The notes under the pieces are model-generated. The model was not told the origin of the DNA. It did not search any database and saw only the letters and a list, made by a program, of their open reading frames with translations. A DNA stretch of 64,000 bases from Setophaga petechia (taxonomy: Eukaryota > Chordata > Aves > Passeriformes > Parulidae): contig JANCRA010000126.1 in NCBI GenBank assembly GCA_024362935.1, positions 620,001 through 684,000 on the forward strand. Direction: 5' to 3'. Position numbers and translations under genes: made by a program. Positions 53,461 to 64,000 of the stretch are shown piece by piece (position 1 is the first letter of the stretch; every line of letters begins with the position of its first letter).

Positions 53461-54415
53461 GTTAAGCCTCTTGCCGGTGCCTGCGATCTCCCACCATGGC
53501 CATTCATGTCTCCCTACAGGGATTGAGTCCCTGCTTCCACAGGGACCCATCTGAGCATCACCCCGGGGTGCTGGGTGCCTGGTCCCCCCTTGTCACCCTC
53601 TCCAGGCACCTTCCTGCCTCTGCCAGGCCAGGGGTGCAGCTCGTCCTGCCACCCTGGACACGCTTGGGAGCAGCTGGGACACCCGGGATGTCTGGTGGAG
53701 GTGCCTGGGCTGCTCCAGGGTTTTTGCTCCATCCCTTTCCCCATAAGGTCCCCCCAAACACGTGGCTGCACACGGGGTGATGGCTCCCAGCTGCTCCTGC
53801 TCCAACAGGCTCCTTCAGTGGAGCTGCCCAGGCTGGGATTTGGGGTGAAACACCCCAGGGTTATCCCCCCCCAGGGTTATCCCTCCCACCTCCCAGTTTC
53901 CATCTGTGGAGGAGAACCGGTGCCACCGTCCCAGCGGCTTTGGCAAGGCCAGGCCCCTGTGGCCATCCCCTGGCATGGAGCATGGCACAGGGATCTCCCC
54001 AGCACTCCCACCACCCTCCCCTCGCGGGTCCCTGTTGCTTCCAGCAGGAACCGAGCTCTCCTGGGTTGGGATTCAGCCCCGTGCCAGCGCTCGGGGTTCC
54101 CTGGAGAGAGGACACGAATCCATCCATCACCGCATGGAGTGAGGGGTGCGGCAGCTCGGGGCCAGGGCAGGCACAGCCCGCGGGCACGGATGTTCCGAGG
54201 CGTCCTGGGAGCCGCTGAATGATTAATTCTCGGCGTGCTGGGGAGATTAAGAACGAGGAGCGGTGGTGGGAGCCGGCAGCCGGTCCCGGCGGGCTCGCCG
54301 GTGTGGGATCCTCAGATCTCCCCCGGCTGTGGCATTTCCATCGCCTGTCACGAACCGCTGCAAGAAACAGGCGGGTCTGGGCTCTGCCAGCCCCTTCCAG
54401 AGCAGGACGGGAGCT
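53461..54415 (+). other. Downstream flank of CSPG5, no gene seen
   Basis: Unique, moderately GC-rich sequence. Open frames are short and show no recognisable protein. No CR1 copy is evident. Confidence 0.7.
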
Positions 54416-54780
54416 CTAGGACAGGTAAAGGCATGGATAAAGCACTGGGAAGGTGAACACTGCAATGGAAAGGGTGGGATGAGGACAGGTAAAACCATGG
54501 ATAAAGCACTGGACACATGGACACTGCAATGGAAAGAGTGGGATGAGGACAGGTAAAGGCACGGATAAAGCACTGGAACACAGACTCTGCAATGGAAAGC
54601 ATGGGATTAGGACAGGTAAAACCATGGATAAAGAACTGGGAATGTGGACACTGCAATGGAAAGGGTGGGATTAGGACAGGAGCTCTAGGACAGGTAAAAC
54701 CATGGATAAAGCACTGGGAAGGTGGACACTGGAATGAAAAGGGTGGGATTAGGACAGGTAAAACCATGGATAAAGCACAT
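54416..54780 (+). repeat. About 64-bp tandem repeat, 5-6 copies
   Basis: aggacaggtaaaaccatgga plus taaagcactgggaaggtgga plus cactgcaatggaaagggtgg repeats with one inserted block (agctctaggacag). Confidence 0.93.
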
Positions 54781-54930
54781 GTACCATGGATGGTGTCACT
54801 GTGCAGGTGACACTGGCACAGCCCATGCACTGTGGGTGGTGTCACTGTGCAGGTGACACTGGCACAGCCCATGTACCATGGATGGTGTCACTGTGCAGGT
54901 GACACTGGCACAGCACATCATGCACTGTGT
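54778..54930 (+). repeat. About 47-bp tandem repeat, 3 copies
   Basis: ccatgtaccatggatggtgt plus cactgtgcaggtgacactgg plus cacagc repeats, with actgtgg replacing the middle of one copy. Confidence 0.92.
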
Positions 54931-55424
54931 CACCATGGAGCTGAGGGTGACATGGCACAGACCCTCAAGCCTGGCACAGCCCATCCATCCTGGACATGCC
55001 ACACAGAGGTGCCACCTTGGAGTGGTGCCCACATTCCCTCCCCACCCGTGTTTGTCCCTCCCAAGGTGCCAGCGTGGCAGGGTGGGCAGTGGTGGGACAG
55101 TCCCCTCTGCAGAGCCAGGCAGTGGCTCCTCTGTTTTGGGGCTGACCCAGAGGAGCCCTGGATTCAGGAGCCACCCTCAGCTCCAGCTGCTCACCCCCAT
55201 GGGCTGCAGGGGGTGGGATTCAGGACCAAAGTGGGTCACAAGGATTCCAGCAGGTCTAAGGATGCTCCAGCTCATGCCCAGGTTGGGACACTGGGGGCTT
55301 TGTCCCCGTGTCCCCCAGCCCTTGGGCATTGCTCTGAGCCCATCACTCCCCCAGGCTGCTCCCTCAGACCCTACTCACCTTCCTGGTGTGCTCCTGCTTG
55401 CCCGGGGAGGGCACAGCCTCCGTT

Positions 55425-55690
55425 CCTGCCTCTGGGCTCAGTGTCCCTCGTCCCTCGTTGTGCCTCTGGGCTCAGTGTCCCTCGTTGTGCCTCGGGGCTC
55501 AGCGTCCCTTGTTCCTGCCTCTGGGCTCAGTGTCCCTCGTTGTGCCTCGGGGCTCAGCGTCCCTCGTTGTGCCTCGGGGCTCAGTGTCCCTTGTTCCTGC
55601 CTCTGGGCTCAGTGTCCCTTGTTCCTGCCTCTGGGCTCAGTGTCCCTTGTTCCTGCCTCTGGGCTCAGTGTCCCTCGTTGTGCCTCGGGG
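55425..55690 (+). repeat. 27-bp minisatellite, about 9 copies
   Basis: ctgcctctgggctcagtgtc plus cctcgttg, with cttgttc and gcctcggggctcag variants. Confidence 0.93.
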
Positions 55691-55691
55691 C

Positions 55692-55914
55692 TGCCAGCCC
55701 GGCCCAGCCCAGCCCAGCCCAGCCCAGCTCAGCCCAGCCCGGCCCAGACTAGCCCGGCCCAGCTCAGCCCAGCCCAGCCCAGCTCAGCCCAGCCCAGCCC
55801 AGCCCAGCCCAGCCCAGCCCAGCCCAGCCCAGCCCAGTCCAGCTCAGCCCGGCCCAGCCCAGCCCAGCCCAGCCCAGCCCAGCCCAGCCCAGCCCAGCCC
55901 AGCCCAGCTCTCAT
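55692..55914 (+). repeat. (AGCCC)n pentanucleotide tract, about 44 copies
   Basis: Nearly perfect cagcc/agccc repeats over 220 bp with occasional agctc and ggccc variants. The minus strand is (GGGCT)n, a G-quadruplex-prone motif. Confidence 0.97.
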
Positions 55915-56301
55915 CCTCTCTGCCTGTCCCAGGGGAGGGAGCAGTGAGGCTCGGAGCGCCCGGGGCTGTCTGAGAGCTCCATCAGTGCCCGCTGGGACAC
56001 TGGCACAGGGCAGGGAGCAGCTGGACATGGCACAGGGTGGGCAGCAGGCACCCCGAGCCCCTGCACCGGCCCTGCGCAGGAATTTGCCTCCAGCCAGCAG
56101 AGCAACACACGGGCTTTAATCACAGGCCTGATCATGGGATGCAGAGAGGCCAGAGCTATTAAATTTCAATGCTTGGCTGGTTGGCTGGCAGGGGAGATGG
56201 GCCCATTGTGGGCAGCCAGGGCTGGCACGGGCTGCGGGAAGGGAGCTGGCACGGGCACTGGGGCTGCCCTCCTCTCTCTGCCGTCCTCTTTTCTCTCCCA
56301 G
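55915..56301 (+). other. Unique stretch, no gene seen
   Basis: Non-repetitive sequence ending in a strong pyrimidine tract (cctctctctgccgtcctc) before the exon-like segment at 56302. Confidence 0.6.
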
Positions 56302-56404
56302 ACACAGAACAGGAGCAGAGCCACGACCCCGAGACAAGGAGCCTTTCTTCCCTTGACAGGCTCCGGCTGCCCGAGACAAAATATCCGGAGCTGGGATTCA
56401 CTGG
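56302..56404 (+). other. Exon-like segment of unknown gene
   Basis: The segment has a strong acceptor (ttttctctcccag), a strong donor (ctgg|gtgagtcc) and an open frame TEQEQSHDPETRSLSSLD continuing to RLPETKYPELGFTG. I do not recognise the protein. It may be an exon of a non-coding transcript downstream of CSPG5 or a chance pairing of sites. An array starts right after the donor. Confidence 0.25.
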
Positions 56405-56414
56405 GTGAGTCCTG

Positions 56415-56820
56415 ATTCACAAATGGGACCCAGTTCCCCAGCCCAGGGTCCTGATTCACCAAACAGGGCCCAGTTCACCAGCCCAGGGTGCCCATTCAAT
56501 AATGGGGCCCCATTCACCAGGCCAGGGTGCCCATTCACCAAATGGTGCCCAGTTCATCAGCCCAGGGTCCCCATTCACCAAATGGTGCCCAGTTCATCAG
56601 CCCAGGGTGCCCATTCACCAAATGGTGCCCAGTTCCCCAGCCCAGGGTCCTGATTCACCAAATGGTGCCCAGTCCACCAGCCCAGGGTGCCCATTCACCA
56701 AATGAGACCCAGTTCCCCAGCCCAGGGTGCCCCATTCACCAAACAGGCCCCAGTTCCTCAGCCCAGGGTGCCCATTCAATAATGGTGCCCAGTTCCCCAG
56801 CCCAGGGTGTTCATTCACTG
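56415..56820 (+). repeat. About 41-bp minisatellite, 10 copies
   Basis: tgcccattcaccaaatggtg plus cccagttcatcagcccaggg with tgattc, ccccag and aataat variants. Confidence 0.95.
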
Positions 56821-56993
56821 ACCAAGATCCCACATCCATGGTCTGGGTCCACATCCACCAGCTGAGAATCCCCATCACTGCTGAGTCCTGACTCAATGGC
56901 CAAAAGTCCCAACTCCCCCCAGACCTCGTTTCTCCAGCTGTGTCTGGACTCACCATGGCTCAGCTGGCTCAGCTCATCCATTTTTCCTTCCAG

Positions 56994-57215
56994 CTCTCTT
57001 TGAGGAGCATGAAGGGCTGGAGAAGGAGGTGGCAGCAGCTCAGTGGTCCCCATCAGCCCCTGCACGCCCCAAACTGTGCCCAGCACCTTTGGATGCTGCT
57101 CTGCTGGGACTACAGGCTGGTCTGCCCCTCCCTGCTGCCAGGAGCTGGCAGTGCCATGCCTGACACCTCTGAGGACATTTCCTTGCCTGAGGGCTGCCCC
57201 ACACCCTTTCCCTTG
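56994..57215 (+). other. Second exon-like segment downstream of CSPG5
   Basis: Acceptor atttttccttccag and donor ttg|gtgagttt bracket 222 bp open in one frame (LRSMKGWRRRWQQLSG to EGCPTPFPL). On the minus strand an overlapping exon-like segment (about 56953-57024; acceptor cctccttctccag, donor gtgagtcc) reads LHAPQRELEGKMDELSQ. Neither is recognised. Part of it is repeated near 61765. Confidence 0.2.
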
Positions 57216-57339
57216 GTGAGTTTTTGGGAGATGAGGCAGGCTGTGTCCCTTCCCTTGCCTGGTGCTCCTGTGCCCCATCTCCCACCCTGGCACAGCCTGG
57301 CTCCAGTCACACACAGCCACAGTGGTGGGGTGCATCCCA

Positions 57340-57605
57340 CCCCTCCTGTGCCACCCCCAGCTCCCAGGGAAGCAGGGTCAGGCTTGAGGAACCATTCCCA
57401 ACCCCTCCTGTCCCACCCCCAGCTCCCAGGGAAGCAGGGTCAGGCTTGAGGAACCATTCCCAACCCCTCCTGTTCCACCCCCAGCTCCCAGGGAAGCAGG
57501 GTCAGGCTTGAGGAACCATTCCCAACCCCTCCTGTCCCACCCCCAGCTCCCAGGGAAGCAGGGTCAGGCTTGAGGAACCATTCCCAGCCCCTCCTGGACC
57601 GTCCC
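57340..57605 (+). repeat. 62-bp tandem repeat, 4 copies
   Basis: ctcccagggaagcagggtca plus ggcttgaggaaccattccca plus acccctcctgtcccaccccc repeats exactly every 62 bp (57361, 57423, 57485, 57547). Confidence 0.96.
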
Positions 57606-58722
57606 TGGGAGCAGCTCTGCTGACCCAGCACAGGAGCCCTGTGTGGGTAACCCCAGGGATGATTCCCAGTGAGCCAGAGCAGCTCTGGAGCAGCCCTGGT
57701 GACATCCCAGCGTTCCCACCACAGCTGGGCTCCTCCTGGCAGGGAGGGGCTGTCACTGGAGTTTGTGCAGCCAGAAAGCACCAGGGGATCCCATCCCAGT
57801 GTTTGGTGCTGGGAAATCCCAATTACTCATCCCCCACAGCCTGGCTGGAACGGGGAGCGATTCCAGCGCTAAACCCGCTCCACGCTGGGTTTGAAGAGAG
57901 GAGAAAAGCAAAATCCTCTTCACTTTGTGACCTGTAAAACACCCAGGGTGGGAACCAGGAGCTGGGCATGCGCCCGCTGAGGCCAGCGAGGGCCGGGCTG
58001 GCCGTGGGCACGGCAGCTGCTCTGTGCCACCACTGGCACCACTGGGCTGGCTGGTGCCACCGGGAGGGGCACAGAGCAGGGCACAGCCAGCACCAGAGAC
58101 TGCCGTGGGACACAGGGACAGCAGGAAAAGGGGCCAAAGCTGAGCGTGGTGCAGCCAAGCTCCCACCCCTCACAGAGAAATAAAAACAAGGGGCACTGAG
58201 AGGTTCGGAGAAGTGGGAAGCAGGATCTGGGGGAGGCAGGATCAGAAGTGAAAGGAGTAAAAGAAACTGGAGGGACTTCAAAGGAACGCTGCGAGCAGCA
58301 CACACAGGAGCCATCCCAATAGGAAACGGAGCAGGAACCAGCCTGGCTGCATCACAAGCTCCTCACTGACCTCAGGCTCGAGAAAAACGCTCCTGGGAAG
58401 TGGGAACTAGGTCAAATTACTAAGGGCACTTACAAGGGGAGCGTAAGCATGTGGGGAGACATCAGAAAGGCCAAATTGAGATGGAAATAGGGAGGAATCA
58501 TTAAGGAGAAGAAGAAAAGGCTCCATCAGCAGGAGGAGAATGAGCAGGGGAGCTGGTCTGGACCCAGGGAAGGAGGAAGGCGGCTGGCAGAGGAGGCTGG
58601 GAACTCCACGGGATCACTGGCTTGCTTCAAAACCTCTTCAAACCCCAGCCTTTAGAGGTGCCAAGTGCCAGCAGATGCCCACCACAATAATGAGGTGCTG
58701 TGCTGCCACCGAGAGAGCAGCG
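57606..58722 (+). other. Unique stretch, no gene seen
   Basis: Non-repetitive sequence without a recognisable exon. 58200-58560 is purine-rich on the plus strand. Confidence 0.65.
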
Positions 58723-59275
58723 ACTGCAAAAATGGGAATATTGAACAGCACTCCCAGACTGCTCCCAGCTCTCAGAACCTCACCCTGGTTCTTATAAAAA
58801 TGGGAATATTGAACAGCACTCCCAGACTGCTTCTGACTCTCAGAACCTCATCCAGGTTCTTATAAAAATGGGAATATTGAACAGCACTCCCAGACTGCTC
58901 CCAGCTCTCAGAACCTCATCCAGGTTCTTATAAAAATGGGAATATTGAACAGCACTCCCAGACTGCTTCCAGCTCTCAGAACCTCATCCTGGTTCTTATA
59001 AAAATGGGAATATTGAACAGCACACCCAGACTGCTTCCAGCTCTCAGAACCTCACCCTGGTTCTTATAAAAATGGGAATATTGAACAGCACTCCCAGACT
59101 GCTTCTGACTCTCAGAACCTCACCCTGGTTCTTATAAAAATGGGAATATTGAACAGCACACCCAGACTGCTTCTGAATCTCAGAAGCTCATCCTGGTTCT
59201 TTTATAAAAATGGGAATATTGAACTGCACACCCAGACTGCTTCTGACTCTCAGAAGCTCATCCTGGGGTGCTTAG
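58723..59275 (+). repeat. 68-bp tandem repeat, 8 copies, each with a TATAAAA motif
   Basis: The unit is cttataaaaatgggaatatt plus gaacagcactcccagactgc plus ttctgactctcagaacctca plus tcctggtt. TATAAA starts at 58793, 58861, 58929, 58997, 59065, 59133 and 59203. The first copy has tgcaaaaatg instead. A separate 35-bp duplication (gccacctgggagctgtttgg) follows at 59288-59345. Confidence 0.96.
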
Positions 59276-59539
59276 AAAACCAGTTAGAGCCACCTGGGAG
59301 CTGTTTGGTGGAACCCAGCTGAAGCCACCTGGGAGCTGTTTGGTAGCACAGGGGATGGCTGAGGGTTTACAAGAGCAGCTCCAGTTTGGGTCAGGTCATG
59401 TAAGGAAAGATGGAAGCCACAGGAGAAAGTCCAGGAGAAGAGAGATCCAGGAAAGAGTGGTGGGCAGTGGGGAGAGCTGGGGAGCCAGGGACACATGGGA
59501 ACAGTGTCTGAAGGACTCCACAACTCCTGACAGGAGGGG

Positions 59540-59815
59540 ACAGCTGGGGGGTCAGGCTCTGCTCCCAGGGAACAGGGACAGGACAAGGGAGAGCAGCCTC
59601 AAGTTGTGCCAATGGTTCAGGCTGAATATTGGGAAAATCCCTTCAGGAAAGGGCTGTCCAGCCCCGGCACACTGCTCAGAGCAGCTGGGGCTGCCCCTGC
59701 ATCCCTGGCAGTGCCCAAGGCCAGGCTGGAGGGGACTGGAGCAGCCTGGGACAGTGGAAGCTGTCCCTGGAATGGGATGAGCTTTAAGGTCCCTTCCCAC
59801 CCACCCCACTCCAGA
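59540..59815 (-). mobile_element. CR1 LINE 3' fragment, minus strand
   Basis: Plus-strand reading shows gctctgctcccagggaacag, gctgaatattgggaaaatcc, cactgctcagagcagctggg, cagtgcccaaggccaggctg and aaggtcccttcccacccacc. Confidence 0.75.
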
Positions 59816-59829
59816 AGTCGGTGGTTCAA

Positions 59830-62440
59830 TCTGTGTGTGCAATTTGCATCTATTAAAGGAATCTGGAGCCACCCTGCAGGAGCACCCAGCAGTCTCCATC
59901 ACCTTTTGCCGGGAGCTACAAAAATGCAGCGTGAAAAGGCAGCTCTGGTGGCAGAGCTGAGAATCTCACACGGAGGCAGGAGACGGCAGATGGGACAACC
60001 TGGTGGGCTGAGGAGCAGAGAGACAACACTGCCTGCCAGGGCACACAGGACCAGCCAGACCTGGTGGGGCTCTGTGGGAAAAGAGGAGATTTCAGGGAGG
60101 ATTTGCAGAGATTCTTATTGTAGCTCCCAAACTCCAGGTGTGCATGGTGATCCAGGCGTGGGGCAGAAGGGGATCTCACTCAGGCTGCTGAGTGCTGTGC
60201 ATGGGATCAGTGGGAAGAGGAGAGGGCAGGAAAAAGGAGAAGGAAGGGAGAGATGGAAGTGCTGCAAAGCGTGGGGAGAGGGGAAAAGCAAGATGGAGAA
60301 GGAGCAGCCCAAGGAGCAGGGGGAGTGAGGGATGGGCAGGCACAGAGGAGCTGGCAGAGGGCAGTGGCTTTAGGCAGCCCAACACCTGGCTCTGGGAGAG
60401 GGGACAGTGCCTTCCCTGCTGGATTCCATCCCCCCTGGCTCTCAGCCATCCTCAGTCCCACCCTGCTCGCTGCCATCCTCAGGACCTCGGTGGTGCCCTG
60501 CCCTGGCAGCTGAGGGGCTCCACGCTGGCACCGCTTTGCTGCCAGGTCCCTGCTGGCTCCAGCACGGTTCCCAGGGGTTCTCCAGCCTCCTGAAAAGGCC
60601 TGGAGATCCCTTATGGAGAGTCAGGGCACTCTGCTTCAGAATGGTGCAGTGAATTTTGAAGGTGAGCTGAGAACTGCATCCAGACTGGTTTGTATTTCTG
60701 CTTTTCTCCCCGCTCTACCAAGGCAGTGAATTGCTCTCCACAGCCAGGAGCAATCAGCAGGAGCAGCACAGATAGACCCAGAGAAGGGAGGGATGAGCAG
60801 GGGAATGAAGGGGCTGGGCAGGGTGTGGAGCTGTGCCTGCCTGGGTTTTCTGGAGCAGCCTGGACCAACATCTGCCAGGGAAGGCTGGGGCTGAGCGGAT
60901 TGTGCTGGTGCCAGGTGCTGCTTCATCCCCGCGACCTCTCGGGCTCCCTCCGGCCTCATGCTCAGTGATCCTGCTTTTCTTCCACCAGAAATGCCAGCCC
61001 AGCCCTCCCCTCCCTCTGCCAGAGCGTGCACAGCAGGTTTATCAGCTCACTCCTCGTCATTTTTGCCAGCGGTTTTCACAGTTGCTGCTTTCACCAGAGA
61101 TATATTTGTTTGTATGGATACAGGCAAGCAAAAAGAGAGATTTAAAATGGGGGAAAATAAACATCCATTTCCTCTATTTTTCTTGTATTTTTCAGGTGTA
61201 TCAGTCTCCCATGAAGTCTTGCAGCAGGAGGAGTACCCCGAGGTGGGAATAACTCCATCCTGAAGGTTTGGCCTCAGGCAAACAGTAGAAAGAGAAGGTA
61301 AAGGAAGGAGACAGGAACTGATGCTGCTCCGTGCTTTTGTTGGAATCTTTTAAAGGCAGCTCAGGTGTCCCAGCCATTTTACCGTGCCCTCAGGAGCTAA
61401 ATCCACATTTATTTCCCTTGTCCCATCCTTTGTGCTTTGCCCCTGCAGCCCAGCCTGGATTATTCCGTGATGTGCAGCCTCGGGATGACAGAGCAGAGTG
61501 TCTGTGAATACCTGCAGGATTTGGTTTCACTGGCAGCACTTTGCCCAAGCCTGCCCAGCTAAAGGAGAGGGGAAGGTCCAAAAGAAGCTGGTGTTCCCTG
61601 AGTTTTCCTGGAGAAAAGGCTGTGGGAAGGCAGGAGGGCTGGAGGCAGCGGGCACACACAGGGTCCGTGGCGCAGGGAGGGATCTCTCTCCTGCCTCTGC
61701 AGCTCTTTCCAAACTCTGGCTCCTGCATTCCTGCAGAGAAATCCAGCGCCTGCTTCAGCTCATCCATTATTCCTTCCAGCTGCTCTTTGCCGCGTCGGGG
61801 AGGTGGGATTTATCCCGGAACGTGTCCCGTCCTTTTCTTCCCTGCCCATTGACTCGGCCAACATCTGCTCCCGTTAACCCCCGCTGGCCCCACAGCTCTG
61901 GGCACCCTTTATGGCTCCGGAGCACTCGGCATTGTGTCAGCGACAGCCGAGGTGTCCCGGGAGAAGGAAACCCTCCTTTGGCTGGGGTGGGGTGGGATTT
62001 GTGCTCTAAAATCCATCCTGGATAGCTCAGCAAAAAGCAACAGTCACGGCAGGTCAATCAAAGTGTTTTACCCTAAAAATCATTTCCTACACACTCACAT
62101 CATGAACCTGGTGGGTTCAGCTCCCCATCCCTGCCAGGCTCTTGGGGATCACCTCAAACACTGCAAGACTGATCGGTTTTATCTGTTCTGCTGTGGTTTT
62201 TTTCCTTCTTTTGGGCACGAATCGGTTTTCACGCACTGCTCTGCAATAGGGGCTTCACTGGATACCTATGGATCCCATATGGCTCCTCTGGGAAGCAGCC
62301 CCACGGTAAATCCTGGAAATAGGCACGGAGCAGATGGGAGGGAAGGGGCAGCAGCTTTAACAGCAAACCCCTCCCTGCCCTCGCACGGTAACGAGTCCTG
62401 GGCTGTGGGAAGGGATGTACGAGCAAGGACGAGAGGTGCT
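59830..62440 (+). other. Unique stretch, no confident gene
   Basis: 2.6 kb of largely non-repetitive sequence. Several 60-130 codon frames exist on both strands, none recognised. A 37-bp segment at about 61757-61793 is shared with 56965-57001 (see findings). Confidence 0.6.
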
Positions 62441-62670
62441 CGGAGGGATGCGGCTGCACTTTGCATCTCTGCGTGCGGCTCCGCTCCCCTGCCCGCTGCG
62501 GGAGGAGACGGGAGCGTTTCACGTTTCACGTTTCACGTTTCATTTGCGAGGCATTTCGGGCTCTGCGGCTCCCGAAGAGCCGGAGGGAAGTGCCACGGGG
62601 AGGGAGACGTGACAGCGCACACAAAGGGAGCCCGAGCGGCGGCTCCGCTCGCATACCAATGCGGCCAGGT
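62440..62670. promoter_or_regulatory. CpG-rich island, possible promoter or enhancer
   Basis: CpG-dense sequence (gcgtgcggctccgctcccc, cgagcggcggctccgctcg) includes a heptamer run tttcacg (three copies plus a partial one) at 62517-62542. No gene start can be assigned. Confidence 0.35.
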
Positions 62671-62674
62671 GGGG

Positions 62675-63200
62675 ACAGCTCGGGGACAGCTCCAGGGACA
62701 GCTCGGGAACAGCCAGGGACAGCTCGGGAACAGCCAGGGACAGGTCCGGGGACAGCTCCGGGGTCACCTCCAGGGACAGCTCCGGGGTCACGTCCAGGGA
62801 CACTCCAGGGACAGCTCCAGGGACAGCTCGGGGACAGCTCCGGGGACACCTCCCGGGACATCTCCGGGACAGCTCCGGGGTCACGTCCAGGGCCACCTTC
62901 CAGGACAGCTCCGGGACAGCTCCGGGACAGCTCCGGGATCACCTCCAGGGTCACCTCCCGGGACAGCTCCGGGACAGCTCCGGGATCACCTCCAGGGTCA
63001 CCTCCGGAGCCACCTCCAGGGACAGCTCCGGGGCCACCTCTGGGGCCACCTCCAGAGACAGCTCCAGGGCCACCTCCAGGGCCACCTCCGGGGACACGTC
63101 CAGGGTCACCTGCGGGGCCATCTCTGGGGCAAGCTCCAGGGACAGCTCCGGGACACCTCCAGGGACACCTCCAGGGACAGCTCCGGGGACACCTCCAGAA
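62675..63200 (+). repeat. CpG-containing minisatellite (12-24 bp units)
   Basis: Units of gggacagctccggggtcacc and shorter gggacagctccg are shuffled with tccagggaca. Over 30 units. Open frames are repeat artefacts. Confidence 0.95.
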
Positions 63201-63219
63201 GCTGCCCTGCTTCGTACCC

Positions 63220-63445
63220 CCGAAGCCGGCGGAACGGAGCTCTCACAGCCCGAGCCGGCGGAACGGAGCTCTCACAGCCCAATGACCCCAGCTCCAGCCC
63301 CAAGAACTAAACAGTATGGGGATCCAGCCCCGGGGTCAGGCTCTCCCGGAGGAATTCTGGCTCCAGCCCCAAGAACTAACAACGGGATGGGGGTCCAGCC
63401 CCGGGGCCAGGCTCTCCCGGAGGAATTCCGGCTCCAGCCCAGGCA
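63220..63445 (+). repeat. Two short tandem duplications
   Basis: agccggcggaacggagctct plus cacagccc occurs twice (63225-63282). ggctccagccccaagaac plus gatccagccccggggtcagg plus ctctcccggaggaattc occurs about three times at 55-65 bp spacing (63290-63445). Confidence 0.9.
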
Positions 63446-64000
63446 GGGAGCGGCTCCTGCGCTGCCCGGACCCGAGCGGGGCTCCAGCCCTCTGGAAGGC
63501 TGCGGGAAGCAAAGCAAAGCTTTGATTTGGGCTCCTAAAGAAGCCCCCAGCCCCGGGTTCTGCAGGACAGAAGGCACCAAAGGGAAGCAGAGAGGCAGCT
63601 CTGGGGTCTGGGGCACACCAGGGACCCCGAGGTGGGCAGGAGAGCAGGATGGGGAATTTTAAAGGGAACACACACACAAAACCATCGGGAATAAGGGCGG
63701 GAGAACAGCCGCAGTGCCTCAGTCAGATCCTCACAGTGCCCATCTTCCCTCCAGCAATCGTTCTGTGGGAAGGTGAGGGAGCACCTCTCGTGTTCCCACT
63801 GCTCTCTTCCCAGGAATCTGCAGCTCAGGGGCTTCCCCGGATGGCCACAGCCCTGCTTTCCGAAGGTTTGTCCCCTTCTCTCGCCAGCCCCGGTGCCAGG
63901 GTGCCAGCCCCACGGAGCCTCTCAGCAGCGATGCTCCGAGGGGCTGAACCCGGGCAGCGCCTCCGGGCTCTTCTCCCTCGGTCCGTGCTCTTCTCTCATC
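63446..64000 (+). other. Window end, no gene seen
   Basis: Non-repetitive, CpG content rising toward the end. It may approach the next gene's promoter, but nothing can be assigned. Confidence 0.5.

Noticed and set aside
60611..60871. Minus-strand frame with a hydrophobic run followed by GEQFTALVERGEK
   Set aside because: It looks a little like a secreted protein, but there is no good start context, no splice sites extending it, no similarity I recognise, and codon composition is like the surroundings.

Overview
The window is vertebrate nuclear DNA, almost certainly from a bird and probably a songbird. Genes are split by GT-AG introns. CR1-type LINE 3' fragments lie on both strands, short solo LTRs of endogenous retroviruses are present, and the DNA is GC-rich with dozens of minisatellites. 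Two neighbouring plus-strand genes explain all the clear coding sequence: the 3' half of SMARCC1 (BAF155, a core SWI/SNF chromatin-remodelling subunit) and all of CSPG5 (neuroglycan C/CALEB, a brain transmembrane proteoglycan). SMARCC1 and CSPG5 are also adjacent in mammals (human 3p21.31), which supports both identifications.

Layout. 1-2019 is a SMARCC1 intron with two LTRs. 2020-32871 holds the last nine coding exons of SMARCC1, from the end of the SANT domain through the acidic region, the coiled coil and the Pro/Gln-rich C-terminus. Its 3' UTR probably runs to about 34.39 kb. 34.4-45.7 kb is intergenic and packed with 20-60 bp tandem arrays. A GC-rich CpG promoter at about 45.75-45.94 kb leads into the five CSPG5 exons (45939-53104), with polyA signals at about 53.44 kb. 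53.5-64 kb has no convincing gene: tandem arrays, CR1 pieces, and a few exon-like segments that could belong to a non-coding or unrecognised transcript.

The most unusual structure concerns splice sites in the 3' half of SMARCC1. Complete 3' splice-site modules (branch-point-like sequence, pyrimidine tract, AG, and the first bases of the exon) are tandemly copied upstream of three consecutive exons: seven sites for the exon at 22659, three for the exon at 29508 and four for the terminal exon at 32786. The donor of the 29508 exon is copied as well. Two of the extra terminal-exon acceptors are in frame, with no stop, and would add 107 or 158 Cys/Pro-rich residues before the normal C-terminus.

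CSPG5 exon 2 needs two one-base corrections, both in 8-base homopolymers, to read as one protein. With them the coding length becomes an exact multiple of three (576 residues), so assembly or sequencing indels are the likeliest cause. Long open frames over the tandem arrays, on both strands, come from the repeats and are not annotated as genes.
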